From JBFLXB01 sp964570625 (GTDB lineage: Bacteria > Nitrospirota > Nitrospiria > 2-01-FULL-66-17): a stretch of DNA of 64,000 nucleotides. The translations under genes and the position numbers were made by a program. Every line of letters starts with the position of its first letter. The first letter of the stretch is position 1. This document shows positions 1 to 7,773 of the stretch, piece after piece. The DNA is taken from contig CAZMYW010000027.1 of the NCBI GenBank assembly GCA_964570625.1, positions 359,321 through 423,320 on the forward strand. The letters are read 5' to 3'. Below the pieces are notes generated by a model. That model was not told the origin of the DNA and did not search any database. It saw only the letters and a program-made list of their open reading frames with translations.

Positions 1-190
1 CCGCCCGGCGAACCTGTCCCTTGCGCTCCAACGCTTTGAGATGCCCGAACACGCCGGCCGGTCCGATTCCGAAATGCGCTCCGATTTCCCGAATCGTCGG
101 CGGCACTTGGTGGGTCTGACGGTGTTCTTGGATAAATCGCAGGATCGCTTCCTGCCGTTTGGTGAGCAGTTCCCGTCGCACGCGCTCCAC
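1..190 (-). CDS. lexA: LexA repressor, N-terminal part (runs off the window)
   Basis: Reading leftward from a GTG at 190, the first 63 residues form a LexA winged-helix DNA-binding domain. The motifs LTKRQEAILRFI, PPTIREIG and FGHLKALERKG are visible. LexA represses SOS genes and cleaves itself when RecA filaments form. The cleavage and Ser/Lys catalytic region lies outside the window. A palindrome of the Gram-positive SOS-box type (GAAC-N4-GTTC) lies directly upstream inside its promoter, so it should be self-repressed. A second in-frame GTG exists at 181. GTG190 is preferred because it falls on the predicted transcription start. No Shine-Dalgarno sequence is visible. Confidence 0.9.
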   Translation of the reverse strand, partial: MERVRRELLTKRQEAILRFIQEHRQTHQVPPTIREIGAHFGIGPAGVFGHLKALERKGQVRRA

Positions 191-225
191 GGCGACAATA
201 TAGCGAACAGATGTTCGCTAGTCAA
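191..225 (-). promoter_or_regulatory. lexA promoter with embedded LexA (SOS) box
   Basis: On the minus strand, TTGACT (220-225) and TATATT (197-202) are separated by exactly 17 nt. That spacer plus its flanks is the palindrome TAGCGAACATCTGTTCGCTA (201-220), which matches the Bacillus/actinobacterial consensus CGAACRNRYGTTCG rather than the Escherichia CTGT-N8-ACAG box. The GTG start codon falls 7 nt after the -10 box, so transcription is predicted to begin at the start codon itself. Confidence 0.85.
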
Positions 226-235
226 GTGGCCGGCG

Positions 236-1087
236 TCAGGGCTCCAGCGCGTCGTTTAAGATCTTGGCGAGACGGACCCCGGCCTTGGCCAGCATCTCGT
301 CCACCACCGGAAGCGCCTTGTCGGCGTAATCATCACCGAGCACTCGGTCCGGCGGGAGCTGGTAACTCGTCTCCACCGCCGCGCGATGCGACTCTAACAC
401 CCAGTCCACCACCGTGCCGCGCTCCATCCGGGAAACCGACCCGCGATCGATCTGACGGGTCAGCCGCCTCGCGTACTCGGACGGCTTGAGACCTCGGCGT
501 TCGATCAGGCCCGCGTCCCAGACCGCGTGCAGGTTCCAGGGCTTCCGACCGGAAGCATTGAGCACCTGACCGAAGAACACGACCGGAACATCGTTACCAC
601 CCCCGTCTCGGTTGTCGGCGCAGTGGAGCGGTTGATGCAGATCGGCTACGAAATGCGTCACAAACTTGAGGGCCTCGGCCCGTTCCGCGCGAGGCCGGTC
701 GGGATCCGCCAACGCGCGTTGAAACGTCTCGACCACGGCAACGACACAACGGCCGGGAGGACGCGCACAATCGCGGGTGGGGTCATAGTCGGTGCGATCG
801 AGCGGAATGTTGACGTAGTGCCACGGCTTGGTCTCCGGGCGGGCACCTTTGATCTGGTCCGCCCACGTCGCGACGTCACGCAGACTGGACGGACCGATGA
901 GCGATCGGACGGCCGTGCTCGCGGCAGGGGTCAAGCGGGCCTCGGCGACCATCGCGACAACCCTGTGCCCCTTTTCCCCCCACGCAAAGACCGGATGTGT
1001 AACGAACAGCGTGGCCGTCGCGGCGACCGTTGCCAAGACGATGGGATGCGCGAAGGCGATGCGCGGGAGGGCGAGACCAATCACCAC
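236..1087 (-). CDS. S1/P1-type zinc-dependent nuclease, exported
   Basis: This is a secreted, zinc-dependent single-strand nuclease/phosphodiesterase of the S1/P1 family (283 aa). A hydrophobic signal segment (about residues 5-35) ends just before WGEKGHR. In this family the mature N-terminal Trp and the His of WGxxGH are zinc ligands. The other ligands can be seen in WADQI, WHYVN, HFVADLHQPLHC and LHAVWDAG. It probably degrades nucleic acids in the periplasm for nutrient salvage. The start is uncertain: tandem GTGs at 1087 and 1084. It ends 10 bp before the -35 of lexA, transcribed in the same direction. Confidence 0.88.
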   Translation of the reverse strand: MVIGLALPRIAFAHPIVLATVAATATLFVTHPVFAWGEKGHRVVAMVAEARLTPAASTAVRSLIGPSSLRDVATWADQIKGARPETKPWHYVNIPLDRTDYDPTRDCARPPGRCVVAVVETFQRALADPDRPRAERAEALKFVTHFVADLHQPLHCADNRDGGGNDVPVVFFGQVLNASGRKPWNLHAVWDAGLIERRGLKPSEYARRLTRQIDRGSVSRMERGTVVDWVLESHRAAVETSYQLPPDRVLGDDYADKALPVVDEMLAKAGVRLAKILNDALEP

Positions 1088-1154
1088 GCTAACAGGGCGG
1101 CTTCACTTCGACCCGGCGTGCGGCAACGTCACGATGCCGGGAATGGGCTACTCA

Positions 1155-1634
1155 TCACGTGGCCGCGTGCTCCACGTTCGCGGCAGCCTCATCCATCCGG
1201 CTTGCCGAACGCCGCTCCTTGACGGTGAGCACCGGGCAGGGCGCTCGGCGCACGACCCGCTCGGTGGTTCCTCCGAGCAAGAGATGACCCCATCCGGACG
1301 CTCCGTGCGTGCCCATCACGATCAGATCAACCGCATACCGATCCACCATGTCCAGGATCTCGTGTTCAATTGATCCGACCGCCACGTGCATCTCGGTCGT
1401 CGAGTCACGCGCCTGGACCCCGTCCGTCAAACGGTTCAGGCGATCCTCAAAGCGCGTCAACACGTCTGACGCGATGGGCGCACCGTCGCCAAGACCGCTG
1501 GCGATGGGGTCGACGACGTGCAGCAGGTGCACGGTGCCCCGACGCGGACCCGCCAAGGCGAGCGCGTGTTGGAGCGCGGCAAGCGAACAGGCACTGAAAT
1601 CGATCGGGACCAGGACGGATCGGACATCGAACAT
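1155..1634 (-). CDS. Universal stress protein (UspA family)
   Basis: A 159-residue single-domain Usp protein of the usual size. The N-terminal strand reads VLVPIDFS. The C-terminal nucleotide-binding signature G-x2-G-x9-G(S/T) appears as GTHGASGWGHLLLGGTTE followed by CPVLTV, so it is probably of the ATP-binding type. AAGGAG lies 7-8 nt upstream of the ATG at 1634. It stands upstream of the S1/P1 nuclease on the same strand with a 67-bp gap. The exact stress role cannot be told from sequence. Confidence 0.93.
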   Translation of the reverse strand: MFDVRSVLVPIDFSACSLAALQHALALAGPRRGTVHLLHVVDPIASGLGDGAPIASDVLTRFEDRLNRLTDGVQARDSTTEMHVAVGSIEHEILDMVDRYAVDLIVMGTHGASGWGHLLLGGTTERVVRRAPCPVLTVKERRSASRMDEAAANVEHAAT

Positions 1635-1763
1635 GGGCGGGCTCCTTTCCGAGGTGAGGCAGTCATCATGACTCTGACCATCGGGAGAAGGATCGACAAC
1701 GCGGTCACGCTACCACACCAAACGGACAAAGAGCAACGGCGCATCTCAAGGATGCTCATTCCG

Positions 1764-1807
1764 GAAAAAGCGAGGTCCCTCCGGCGTGTGCTGCCGGAGC
1801 GACCTCG
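1764..1807 (-). terminator. Rho-independent terminator after tRNA-Asn
   Basis: Two arms of 15 nt (CGAGGTC...CTCCGGC and its complement, one C-C mismatch) with a 7-nt loop span 1771-1807. On the minus strand they are followed by CTTTTTCC. This is a good intrinsic terminator for the tRNA-Asn transcript. Confidence 0.85.
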
Positions 1808-1835
1808 GGCACGAGCCGGACACGCCGGCGTCAGA

Positions 1836-1911
1836 TGGCTCCCCGGGCCGGATTCGAACCAGCGACCAATCGGTTAACAGCCGACCGCTCTGCCAGCTGA
1901 GCTACCGGGGA
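1836..1911 (-). tRNA. tRNA-Asn (anticodon GTT)
   Basis: A 76-nt cloverleaf on the minus strand. The acceptor arms TCCCCGG/CCGGGGA pair fully, the T arm has GGTTCGAATCC, and the anticodon loop CTGTTAA gives GTT. The 3' CCA is encoded, unlike the two serine tRNAs in this window. A TATAAT-like -10 (1930-1935) lies upstream and a terminator (1764-1807) downstream, so it is probably a single-gene transcript. Confidence 0.95.
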
Positions 1912-1929
1912 AAAGGAATCGTGGCGGGA

Positions 1930-1935
1930 ATTATA
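1930..1935 (-). promoter_or_regulatory. Probable -10 box of the tRNA-Asn promoter
   Basis: A perfect TATAAT on the minus strand, placed so that transcription would start about 12 nt before the mature tRNA. No good -35 is seen at 16-18 nt spacing, so this is only a partial promoter assignment. A weak 7-bp hairpin (1961-1980) lies between it and the end of mglA. Confidence 0.45.
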
Positions 1936-1987
1936 TCCGAAAGTGCATGACAAGTGCATCCCCTGCAGCGTGTTGCAGGGAGTTCAA

Positions 1988-2575
1988 TCAGCCTTGCTTT
2001 TTCAGTTCTAAAATGACTTGCTTGGAAATTTCTTTGAGGGTCTCGAACACGCCCGTTCCGCTCATGGCAACGGCCTCGAACGAGGGGACTTTCCTGGGAT
2101 TCAGCGCCTTTTCCAGTTCCCCCGCGGGAACCACGTTGGGGAGATCCCGCTTGTTGTACTGGACGACGAACGGAATCGTCTCCGGATTGAATCCCTGTTC
2201 CTGCAGATTCTTCCGCAGATTCTCGAAGCTCTCGACGTTCGCTTCCATCCGCTCCACTTGGGAATCGCCGACAAAGACCACGCCGTCCACTCCGCGCAGA
2301 ATCAACTTGCGGCTGGCATCGTAAAACACCTGGCCCGGGACCGTGTACAAGTGGAACCGGACTTTGAACCCGCGGATGCTGCCGAGGGACAACGGGAGAA
2401 AGTCGAAGAACAACGTACGCTCGGTTTCGGTCGCGAGCGAAATCATCTTGCCTTTACTGTCGGGATTGGTTTTCTTGTAGATGTAGAGCAGGTTGGTGGT
2501 TTTCCCACAGAGGCCCGGACCGTAATACACGATCTTGCAATTGATCTCGCGAGCCGAATAATTAATAAAAGACAT
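1988..2575 (-). CDS. mglA: MglA-like small Ras-type GTPase
   Basis: A 195-residue small GTPase of the MglA group, which marks the cell pole and controls motility polarity in Myxococcus. Homologues of unknown role are common in non-gliding bacteria. The P-loop is GPGLCGKTT (about residues 19-27). The switch II/G3 motif is TVPGQ instead of DxxG, typical of MglA. The G4 motif is NKRD. It lies 15 bp after mglB, its usual GTPase-activating partner. The mglB stop codon merges into the GAGGAG ribosome binding site of mglA, which argues for coupled expression. Confidence 0.93.
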   Translation of the reverse strand: MSFINYSAREINCKIVYYGPGLCGKTTNLLYIYKKTNPDSKGKMISLATETERTLFFDFLPLSLGSIRGFKVRFHLYTVPGQVFYDASRKLILRGVDGVVFVGDSQVERMEANVESFENLRKNLQEQGFNPETIPFVVQYNKRDLPNVVPAGELEKALNPRKVPSFEAVAMSGTGVFETLKEISKQVILELKKQG

Positions 2576-2590
2576 CGCCGATTGCGCTCC

Positions 2591-3085
2591 TCAGCCGAAC
2601 AGCTTCTCGATATCCTCTTCGGTGATCTCCGCGAACGGCGACTTCACCACGTGCTTCACGCCGCGCTCCTTCTCGACCTTCGCGAAGATCTCCTCGAAGA
2701 GCTTCACCAACACGTCGGTCGCCTTTTTGGCCCGAAGACGAACCAGTCCTAACGAGGACCGTTGGTCGAAGATCACGACCAGAATGATCCGCTGCCCGAT
2801 GACCGAAATGTGAATGTTGTCTCGATCGCCTTCGTGGAACAGGATGGAGAACTCCTTCTGACCCAAGAGCTTCGCCATGCCTCCGGTGGCGGCGATGTTG
2901 CCGGCGGTCAGCGAGGCCAGCGAGGTCGTATCGACCCCTTTGGTCTCGCCCACGTTCGTGATCAGCTGGCCGTTCTTGTCGACGAGGAAGGTGAGTTTGG
3001 CGTTGGCTTGCTCGTGGAGTTTCGCCAGTTCGGCATCGATGAGTTTGAACTCCTCTTCATACATCACCAAGCCGGAATCGGGCAT
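2591..3085 (-). CDS. mglB: MglB-like Roadblock/LC7 protein (MglA GAP)
   Basis: A 164-residue Roadblock/LC7-domain protein. In characterised pairs MglB dimers stimulate GTP hydrolysis by MglA and set the opposite pole. The central segment (LTFLVDKNGQLITNVG ... SLASLTAGNIAATGGMAKLLG) is the typical Roadblock sheet-helix region. The ATG at 3085 follows GGAGG by 7 nt. It is the first gene of a two-gene mglB-mglA operon and has its own sigma70-type promoter about 25 bp upstream. Confidence 0.92.
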   Translation of the reverse strand: MPDSGLVMYEEEFKLIDAELAKLHEQANAKLTFLVDKNGQLITNVGETKGVDTTSLASLTAGNIAATGGMAKLLGQKEFSILFHEGDRDNIHISVIGQRIILVVIFDQRSSLGLVRLRAKKATDVLVKLFEEIFAKVEKERGVKHVVKSPFAEITEEDIEKLFG

Positions 3086-3109
3086 GCCAAACCTCCAAAA
3101 TCGGTGCTA

Positions 3110-3138
3110 GGTATAGCACACGATCCATGATTGATCAA
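3110..3138 (-). promoter_or_regulatory. mglBA promoter
   Basis: On the minus strand, TTGATC (3133-3138) and TATACC (3110-3115) are separated by 17 nt. The predicted start near 3103 gives an ~18-nt leader containing the GGAGG of mglB. Confidence 0.65.
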
Positions 3139-3183
3139 GAAAACGGATGGGTGGACGCGGAGATACTCTGTCGTGGGATCACG

Positions 3184-3447
3184 TCAGGCGTCGAGCGCCT
3201 CATCGTCGGGGATCTCGTCCGCGAGCTCCGACTCTCCCCCGGTCACTCGTTTGGCGTAGTGGTTCGCCCAGGTGAGATAGATGGCGCCGCTGTCCTTGAC
3301 GGCTTGAAGCCCGTTGACGGCCTCACGGACCTGCTCGTCGGATTCGCCCAGGGCCCGCAGTTCGGCAATACGGTGCTCGAACACTCGGGCCAGGGCATCC
3401 ATCGCGCGCGCGACCTGCAACAGCGCCTGTTGAAAATCCTCGGTCAT
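3184..3447 (-). CDS. Small conserved-looking acidic protein, function unknown
   Basis: An 87-residue, mostly helical, acidic protein (MTEDFQQALLQVARAMDAL... ending ADEIPDDEALDA). I do not recognise a family. The ATG at 3447 is chosen over an upstream in-frame start (3480) because GGAGG sits 5 nt before it and the upstream codons belong to a terminator stem. There are no membrane segments or cysteines. It lies between the por operon terminator and the mglBA promoter on the same strand. Its coding status rests on the ribosome binding site and plausible composition. Confidence 0.65.
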   Translation of the reverse strand: MTEDFQQALLQVARAMDALARVFEHRIAELRALGESDEQVREAVNGLQAVKDSGAIYLTWANHYAKRVTGGESELADEIPDDEALDA

Positions 3448-3473
3448 CGATTCCTCCGCCCTGAAAGCAGAAA

Positions 3474-3498
3474 CCCCCATGGCGAACCGCCATGGGGG
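3474..3498 (-). terminator. Terminator of the por operon
   Basis: A perfect 11-bp stem (CCCCCATGGCG/CGCCATGGGGG) with a 3-nt loop. On the minus strand it is followed by TTTCTGCTTT. It lies 20 bp after the delta-subunit stop codon. Confidence 0.7.
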
Positions 3499-3518
3499 TC
3501 GTGAGCACTCCTGATCGG

Positions 3519-3803
3519 TTACTGGTAGGCCTGGCCGAGTCCGGCCGATTCCCCGGCTTGTTTGCCCAGGATGATCTCGCCGGTCGCGCCGTTCACCGGC
3601 GCCATCAAAATGGCGTTATGCTTCGCCGCGTCGCACACGACCTTGCATAACTCGCAGCCCTTGCACCGGGCCACCACCACGTAGGCTTTCATCTTCTTTT
3701 GGTCGAGCATGATGCAGTCGGCTTCAGGGCAGTACATGATGCACAGCCGGCATCCCTTCTGAGCCACGCACTTCTCGTCTTCCACATACGCGACGTTATA
3801 CAT
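3519..3803 (-). CDS. porD: 2-oxoacid:ferredoxin oxidoreductase, delta subunit (2[4Fe-4S])
   Basis: A 94-residue dicluster ferredoxin subunit. One cysteine set appears as C-x5-C-x2-C-x3-C-PEADC near the N-terminus and a second as C-x2-C-x2-C-x3-C (RCKGCELCKVVC). It should carry electrons from the thiamine-pyrophosphate site of the beta subunit to external ferredoxin. It is the last gene of the alpha-beta-gamma-delta operon and is followed by a strong terminator. GGAGAA precedes the ATG at 3803. The family usually has about 80-105 residues, so it looks intact. Confidence 0.88.
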   Translation of the reverse strand: MYNVAYVEDEKCVAQKGCRLCIMYCPEADCIMLDQKKMKAYVVVARCKGCELCKVVCDAAKHNAILMAPVNGATGEIILGKQAGESAGLGQAYQ

Positions 3804-3845
3804 TCACCCGTTCTCCGTTTCCCCTATCGGGAGCGCTGGCCGGCC

Positions 3846-4526
3846 CTACGCCGCGACCACGCTGTGTGACTCTGCCCAGGCCTCGCCGAGTTCGTACGCC
3901 TTGACCATGGTGGCCAGATTCTTCGCGAGCAGATGTTCTTTCTTGGCGAACTTCTTCTTGATCGCTTCATCGAGTGTCGCGGTGCCGCCGGAGGCCACGT
4001 ACTTCTTTCCGAAACGATCCTGGAGCGCTTGGTCGAGCGCCTCCATCGTCACCACTTTGGTGATCCCGGCCAACCCGCCGATCATCGCCATGTTGGTGGA
4101 TAACTCGGTCCCGGCAACTTCAAGCGCCAAGTGCGTCGCGTCGAGGTAGAACACCTTGACGTCCAAATCGTTGAGCGTCTTGACATCGTCATCGGACAGC
4201 AGGGGCTCGCTCGAGTTGATGATGACCAAGCCGTTGCGACGAATCCCGGAGTAAAACGGCATGGTGTAGCTCTTCCCCATCGTGATCACCTGGGGATGGT
4301 AGATCATGATCGCTTCGGGATACACGATCTCGCCACGGTCGTAGATCCGTTCATCCCCGATCCGCGCATAGCTCTCGGCCGGCGCCATTCGCTTCTCCGC
4401 GCCGAAAAAGGGATTCGAGATCGCAAACTTCCCGTCTTTGTTCGCAGCCATGGCCAGGAGATGCGCGGAGGTGACCGCACCTTGCCCCCCTAGCCCGGAG
4501 ATCCGGATATTCAGCCGCTTGACCAT
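3846..4526 (-). CDS. porG: 2-oxoacid:ferredoxin oxidoreductase, gamma subunit
   Basis: A 226-residue gamma subunit of the pyruvate/2-oxoacid:ferredoxin oxidoreductase family. The typical N-terminus IRISGLGGQGAVTSAHLLA is visible, as is the ESYARIGDERIYDRGEIVYPE region. This subunit helps bind the CoA/acyl part of the reaction 2-oxoacid + CoA + oxidised ferredoxin -> acyl-CoA + CO2. AAGGAG lies 5 nt before the ATG. The beta stop codon is only 9 bp upstream, so the two are probably translated together. Confidence 0.9.
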   Translation of the reverse strand: MVKRLNIRISGLGGQGAVTSAHLLAMAANKDGKFAISNPFFGAEKRMAPAESYARIGDERIYDRGEIVYPEAIMIYHPQVITMGKSYTMPFYSGIRRNGLVIINSSEPLLSDDDVKTLNDLDVKVFYLDATHLALEVAGTELSTNMAMIGGLAGITKVVTMEALDQALQDRFGKKYVASGGTATLDEAIKKKFAKKEHLLAKNLATMVKAYELGEAWAESHSVVAA

Positions 4527-4535
4527 GATCGCTCC

Positions 4536-5432
4536 TTAACTCTTGACGGCCACTTGCGCAGCGGCCGCGGCTTTTCGCTTGGCGTCGAGATCAGCCAGAT
4601 ACGCCTTCGCTTCATCGCTGATGTACTCTTTATAGGCAAAGCGTTCGGTCGGTTTCTCCGAGTCGCGCATTTCCTGGAGACCCTCCATGCTCTGCTTGCC
4701 GATCTCAAGGATGCACGGCGTATACAGCTGGAGGTAGGTGGGACCGATCTCGCGCGCGATGTACACGGCGTTTTTGATGACTTTCTCCACCTTACCCGGC
4801 TGGCTGACCGTCATGTTGACGACATAGTGACATCCTGATTCGCGGGCGATCTCCGGCAGTCGAACTTTGTCGAACTTCTTCCCCATCGGCGCCATCTTGG
4901 CCACGAATCCCTTTTGCATCAGCCCCGACTCCTGACCGCCGGTGTTGGCATACAGTTCGTTATCAAAACAGATGGTCGTAAACTTCTCCTGTCGGAACCA
5001 CGCCTGCAACGTCATGTCGAGCCCGATGTCCACGGTTGCGCCGTCGCCAGCCAGCACCACGACGTCCTTCACCTTATTCGGAAAGCGCACCGTCAGCGCG
5101 CGCTTGAGACCCGTGGCGATCGCGTTCTGGTTGCCGAACAGCGAGTGGATATTGTGGACCGCGACCATCGGGAACACGAGGCTCGTGCAGCCGGTCGAGC
5201 CGACCATCACCGTATCCTCGGGAGCTGGTAGCGACGCGAGGATGTATCGAAACGCCATCGACTCTGGGCATCCCGCGCACAACGAGTGCTCTTCGATCAA
5301 CTCCTTGTGAACGCCGATGTCCTTCCACCCGCGATTCTCTTTGCCGTAGGTGGCGTTTTCCACCATGTCCCGATACTCGGACGGCATGATGTCATAGAAC
5401 TCTTCATTGATTCGGATCTTATCTTTACCCAT
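4536..5432 (-). CDS. porB: 2-oxoacid:ferredoxin oxidoreductase, beta subunit (TPP-binding)
   Basis: A 298-residue thiamine-pyrophosphate-binding subunit. HSLCAGCPESMAFRYIL carries the conserved CxGC. GDGATVDIGLDMTLQAW followed by NELYANTGGQESG is the TPP/Mg2+ motif (GDG-x~25-N). The ATG at 5432 is preferred over an upstream TTG at 5453: AAGGGGG precedes it and it overlaps the alpha stop in ATGGGTAA. Whether the substrate is pyruvate or 2-oxoglutarate cannot be decided here. The set resembles pyruvate enzymes of microaerophiles. Confidence 0.9.
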   Translation of the reverse strand: MGKDKIRINEEFYDIMPSEYRDMVENATYGKENRGWKDIGVHKELIEEHSLCAGCPESMAFRYILASLPAPEDTVMVGSTGCTSLVFPMVAVHNIHSLFGNQNAIATGLKRALTVRFPNKVKDVVVLAGDGATVDIGLDMTLQAWFRQEKFTTICFDNELYANTGGQESGLMQKGFVAKMAPMGKKFDKVRLPEIARESGCHYVVNMTVSQPGKVEKVIKNAVYIAREIGPTYLQLYTPCILEIGKQSMEGLQEMRDSEKPTERFAYKEYISDEAKAYLADLDAKRKAAAAAQVAVKS

Positions 5433-6627
5433 GGACGAGAACCCCCTTCCCAAGTTTTATCACGTTGTGGATCTGCTCGACGATCACCTCGGGCGGCATC
5501 GTCATCCCACCCGCCACGTGCGGTCCCGCCACGACGCGACTGTTGTGGTCGATCACCGCCGAAACTTCGCGGGCCAGCCACCCGACGACATTGAACTCCG
5601 GCACGATAATCCACTTCGCGTTTTTGGTGGCCTGTCGGATTTCCTCGGTCGGAAACGGTCGGATGGTTTTGACCTTCACCAAGCCCACCTTGATCCCCTC
5701 GGCCTCCAGCATCCGGATCGCTTCCCGGCCCTGCGACACTGCCGTGCCCGACGCGACAATCAGGACCTCCGCGTCGACGTTCTCGGTATCGATCAAGCCG
5801 CCCAATAAGGCACTGGCGTGTTTGCGAGAGCGTTCGCAGGCCGCCCGCACCTCCTGCTGCCAGGACGCGTGCGTCGCGTAGCTGATGTAGTTGGACTTCA
5901 TCACAAACGGATCACGCATCATCCGCACGGGCGGGCACTCCATGTCCATACACGGCACCGGAGATCGGTACGGATCGTAGGGAGGAAGCGTCATGTCTGC
6001 CGGCGTCAAATTGACCGTATCTTTGGTATGGGTCACGAAAAACCCGTCGCAGCACAGGGCAAGGGGAATGTGCACATCCGGCTGCTCGGCCACGATATAC
6101 CCCATCAGAATCCAATCGAAGAAATCCTGTGCCGACTCCGCGTGCCAGATCATCATTCCGGTATCGATAATCAGCCCGATCTCCAGCGTATCAGGCTGAA
6201 TGCTCAGAGGAGAGTTCACCCCACGGCAGGTCACAATCACTTGAATGGGGAGACGCGCGCCCACCCACATCGGAAAATTCTCGTACGCACGCAGCGTCCC
6301 GGGTCCGGCGGTGGTCGTAAACACGCGTGCGCCGCCGAACGCCGCGCCCGCGCACTGCGACATCACGGCGAACTCGCTCTCGCCGCGCATATAATCACCG
6401 ACGTAGCCCTCGGCGAACAACTCGCCGATCAACGCGGCGGCTTCGCTCTGCGGCGTGATGGGATAGGCCACCATGACGTCCACGCTCGCGCGTCGGATCG
6501 CCTCCTTGATGACTTCGCTTCCGGTGAGAAACGACGGGGTTCGCTGCGCTTCAAAAAAGAGGTGACGGGGCTCCGTGTAAATCTGCCCTTTTTTGTTGGC
6601 GGTTCCGATGAGCGTCGGTGATTCCAT
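5425..6627 (-). CDS. porA: 2-oxoacid:ferredoxin oxidoreductase, alpha subunit
   Basis: A 400-residue alpha subunit with the pyrimidine-binding domain (FLTGSEVIKEAIRRA, VAYPITPQSE) and GESEFAVMSQCAGAAFGGARVFTTTAGPG, which surrounds the catalytic cofactor. The second domain begins near VDAEVLIVASGTAVSQGREA. It is the first gene of the por operon. GGGAGGGGG lies 2-3 nt before the ATG and a leader of about 93 nt is predicted. The enzyme links oxidative decarboxylation or CO2 fixation to low-potential ferredoxin, so an anaerobic or reverse-TCA-type metabolism is plausible. Confidence 0.9.
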   Translation of the reverse strand: MESPTLIGTANKKGQIYTEPRHLFFEAQRTPSFLTGSEVIKEAIRRASVDVMVAYPITPQSEAAALIGELFAEGYVGDYMRGESEFAVMSQCAGAAFGGARVFTTTAGPGTLRAYENFPMWVGARLPIQVIVTCRGVNSPLSIQPDTLEIGLIIDTGMMIWHAESAQDFFDWILMGYIVAEQPDVHIPLALCCDGFFVTHTKDTVNLTPADMTLPPYDPYRSPVPCMDMECPPVRMMRDPFVMKSNYISYATHASWQQEVRAACERSRKHASALLGGLIDTENVDAEVLIVASGTAVSQGREAIRMLEAEGIKVGLVKVKTIRPFPTEEIRQATKNAKWIIVPEFNVVGWLAREVSAVIDHNSRVVAGPHVAGGMTMPPEVIVEQIHNVIKLGKGVLVHG

Positions 6628-6726
6628 GGCCCCCTCCCTCGGTGATGGACAACGTGTCCAGGCCCTGTGAGTTCAGCAGTGTGAGATGCGAGTACCTATT
6701 TCACAAGCGTGCAGGAAATTGCATTA

Positions 6727-6756
6727 ATCATAGTGCAGCAGCGAAGAGATTGTCAA
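6727..6756 (-). promoter_or_regulatory. por operon promoter
   Basis: On the minus strand, a perfect TTGACA (6751-6756) and TATGAT (6727-6732) are separated by 18 nt. Transcription would start near 6720. Confidence 0.8.
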
Positions 6757-6953
6757 TCGAATTCCAGGAGTTGGGGTGTCGGTAACGAGCCCTCCAACCG
6801 CGCGATCACCTTACCGCGGATGGTCAAATCAAGTCAACACTGCAAAAGACCCCGCGGGACGAGAAAAAGCCCCACCACCACCCGGCGATTCTAGGGCTCT
6901 GGACCCACCGCAACACGTGAGGGCCGCAGGTCGACGGCTTGGCCTGGTCCTGA
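6757..6953. other. Non-coding gap between recR and the por promoter
   Basis: With the por leader (6628-6726), this completes a 326-bp gene-free stretch. Apart from the por promoter I see only a weak possible recR terminator: AGCCC...GGGGCTTTTTC on the minus strand, about 6870-6900, with a 5-6 bp stem and a long loop. No RNA gene or conserved element was recognised. Confidence 0.5.
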
Positions 6954-7547
6954 CTAAAAGTCTCGCCGACCTTCCAGCGATTTGATCAGCGTGACGTCGT
7001 CGGCGAACTCAAGATCTATCCCAACTGGAATCCCGTACGCCAGCCTGGTGACTTTGATACCCAACGGCTTGATCAGGCGGCTCAAATAGAGCGCCGTGGC
7101 CTCGCCCTCGATGTTCGGATCCGTCGCCATGATCACCTCTTGCACCTCGTTTCCGTTGAGGCGGTCCATGAGTTCTTTGGCCCGGATGTCTTCCGGTTTC
7201 ACCCCGTCCAGCGGTGAAATCGCGCCCAGCAACACGTGGTAGAGCCCGTGATATTCACCCGTTCGTTCAATCGCGTACACGGTGCTAGGTTCTTCCACCA
7301 CCACAATCCGGGTGCGGTCGCGTCCTGAGTCCGAGCAGATTTCACACAGATCGGCCTCGGTCATGTTTTGACACACCGGGCAAAACCGCATCTGCGCCTT
7401 GAGGTCCATGATCGCCTGGGCGATCGCCGTGGCTTCACCCTCCGGCATTTTCAGTAGGTAAAAACCAAGGCGCTGCGCAGTCTTTTGCCCAATGCCTGGC
7501 AATCGTTTGAACGAATCCACGACTCGCTGAAATACGCCATTAATCAT
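6954..7547 (-). CDS. recR: Recombination mediator protein RecR
   Basis: A 197-residue RecR of normal length. The helix-hairpin-helix is FKRLPGIGQKTAQRLGFYLL. The zinc finger is C-x2-C...C-x2-C (FCPVCQNMTEADLCEIC). The Toprim domain has VEEPSTVYAIERTGEY and ATDPNIEGEATALYL. With RecF/RecO it loads RecA on gapped DNA. The ATG at 7547 is preferred to a TTG one codon earlier. Gene order dnaX-ybaB-recR is widely conserved. Here a 165-bp repeat separates recR from ybaB. Confidence 0.96.
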   Translation of the reverse strand: MINGVFQRVVDSFKRLPGIGQKTAQRLGFYLLKMPEGEATAIAQAIMDLKAQMRFCPVCQNMTEADLCEICSDSGRDRTRIVVVEEPSTVYAIERTGEYHGLYHVLLGAISPLDGVKPEDIRAKELMDRLNGNEVQEVIMATDPNIEGEATALYLSRLIKPLGIKVTRLAYGIPVGIDLEFADDVTLIKSLEGRRDF

Positions 7548-7606
7548 CAATCATCACCACGGTCCTAAATTCTTCGGGAGCATATGGGAAGGAGTTCGGG
7601 ATTGCA

Positions 7607-7771
7607 GCCTGTTCAGGAAGGGCCAGATGCCCCCTTCGGGGACTTCCCACGTTCGGATTTTTGAAGGTGGGTCGCAAGGCGACGCGAACACCGGACCGGA
7701 GCGTACTGGGTGCGTACGTGAGGACCCGGATGCACAGTGGCAACGCAGCAGATGGTCCTTCATGGACAGGC
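7607..7771. repeat. Mosaic inverted-repeat element, type B, copy 1
   Basis: A 165-bp element with imperfect terminal inverted repeats of about 24 bp (GCCTGTTCAGGAAGG... at the left, ...CCTTCATGGACAGGC at the right). Internal modules are shared with the other copies: CCCCTTCGGGGACTTCC, GGTGGGTCGCAAGG and GGAGCGTACTGGGTGCGTAC. It ends 2 bp from the ybaB stop codon. Confidence 0.8.
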
Positions 7772-7773
7772 GC

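Noticed and set aside
1961..1980. Terminator after mglA
   Set aside because: Only a 7-bp stem with no T-run; too weak to call.
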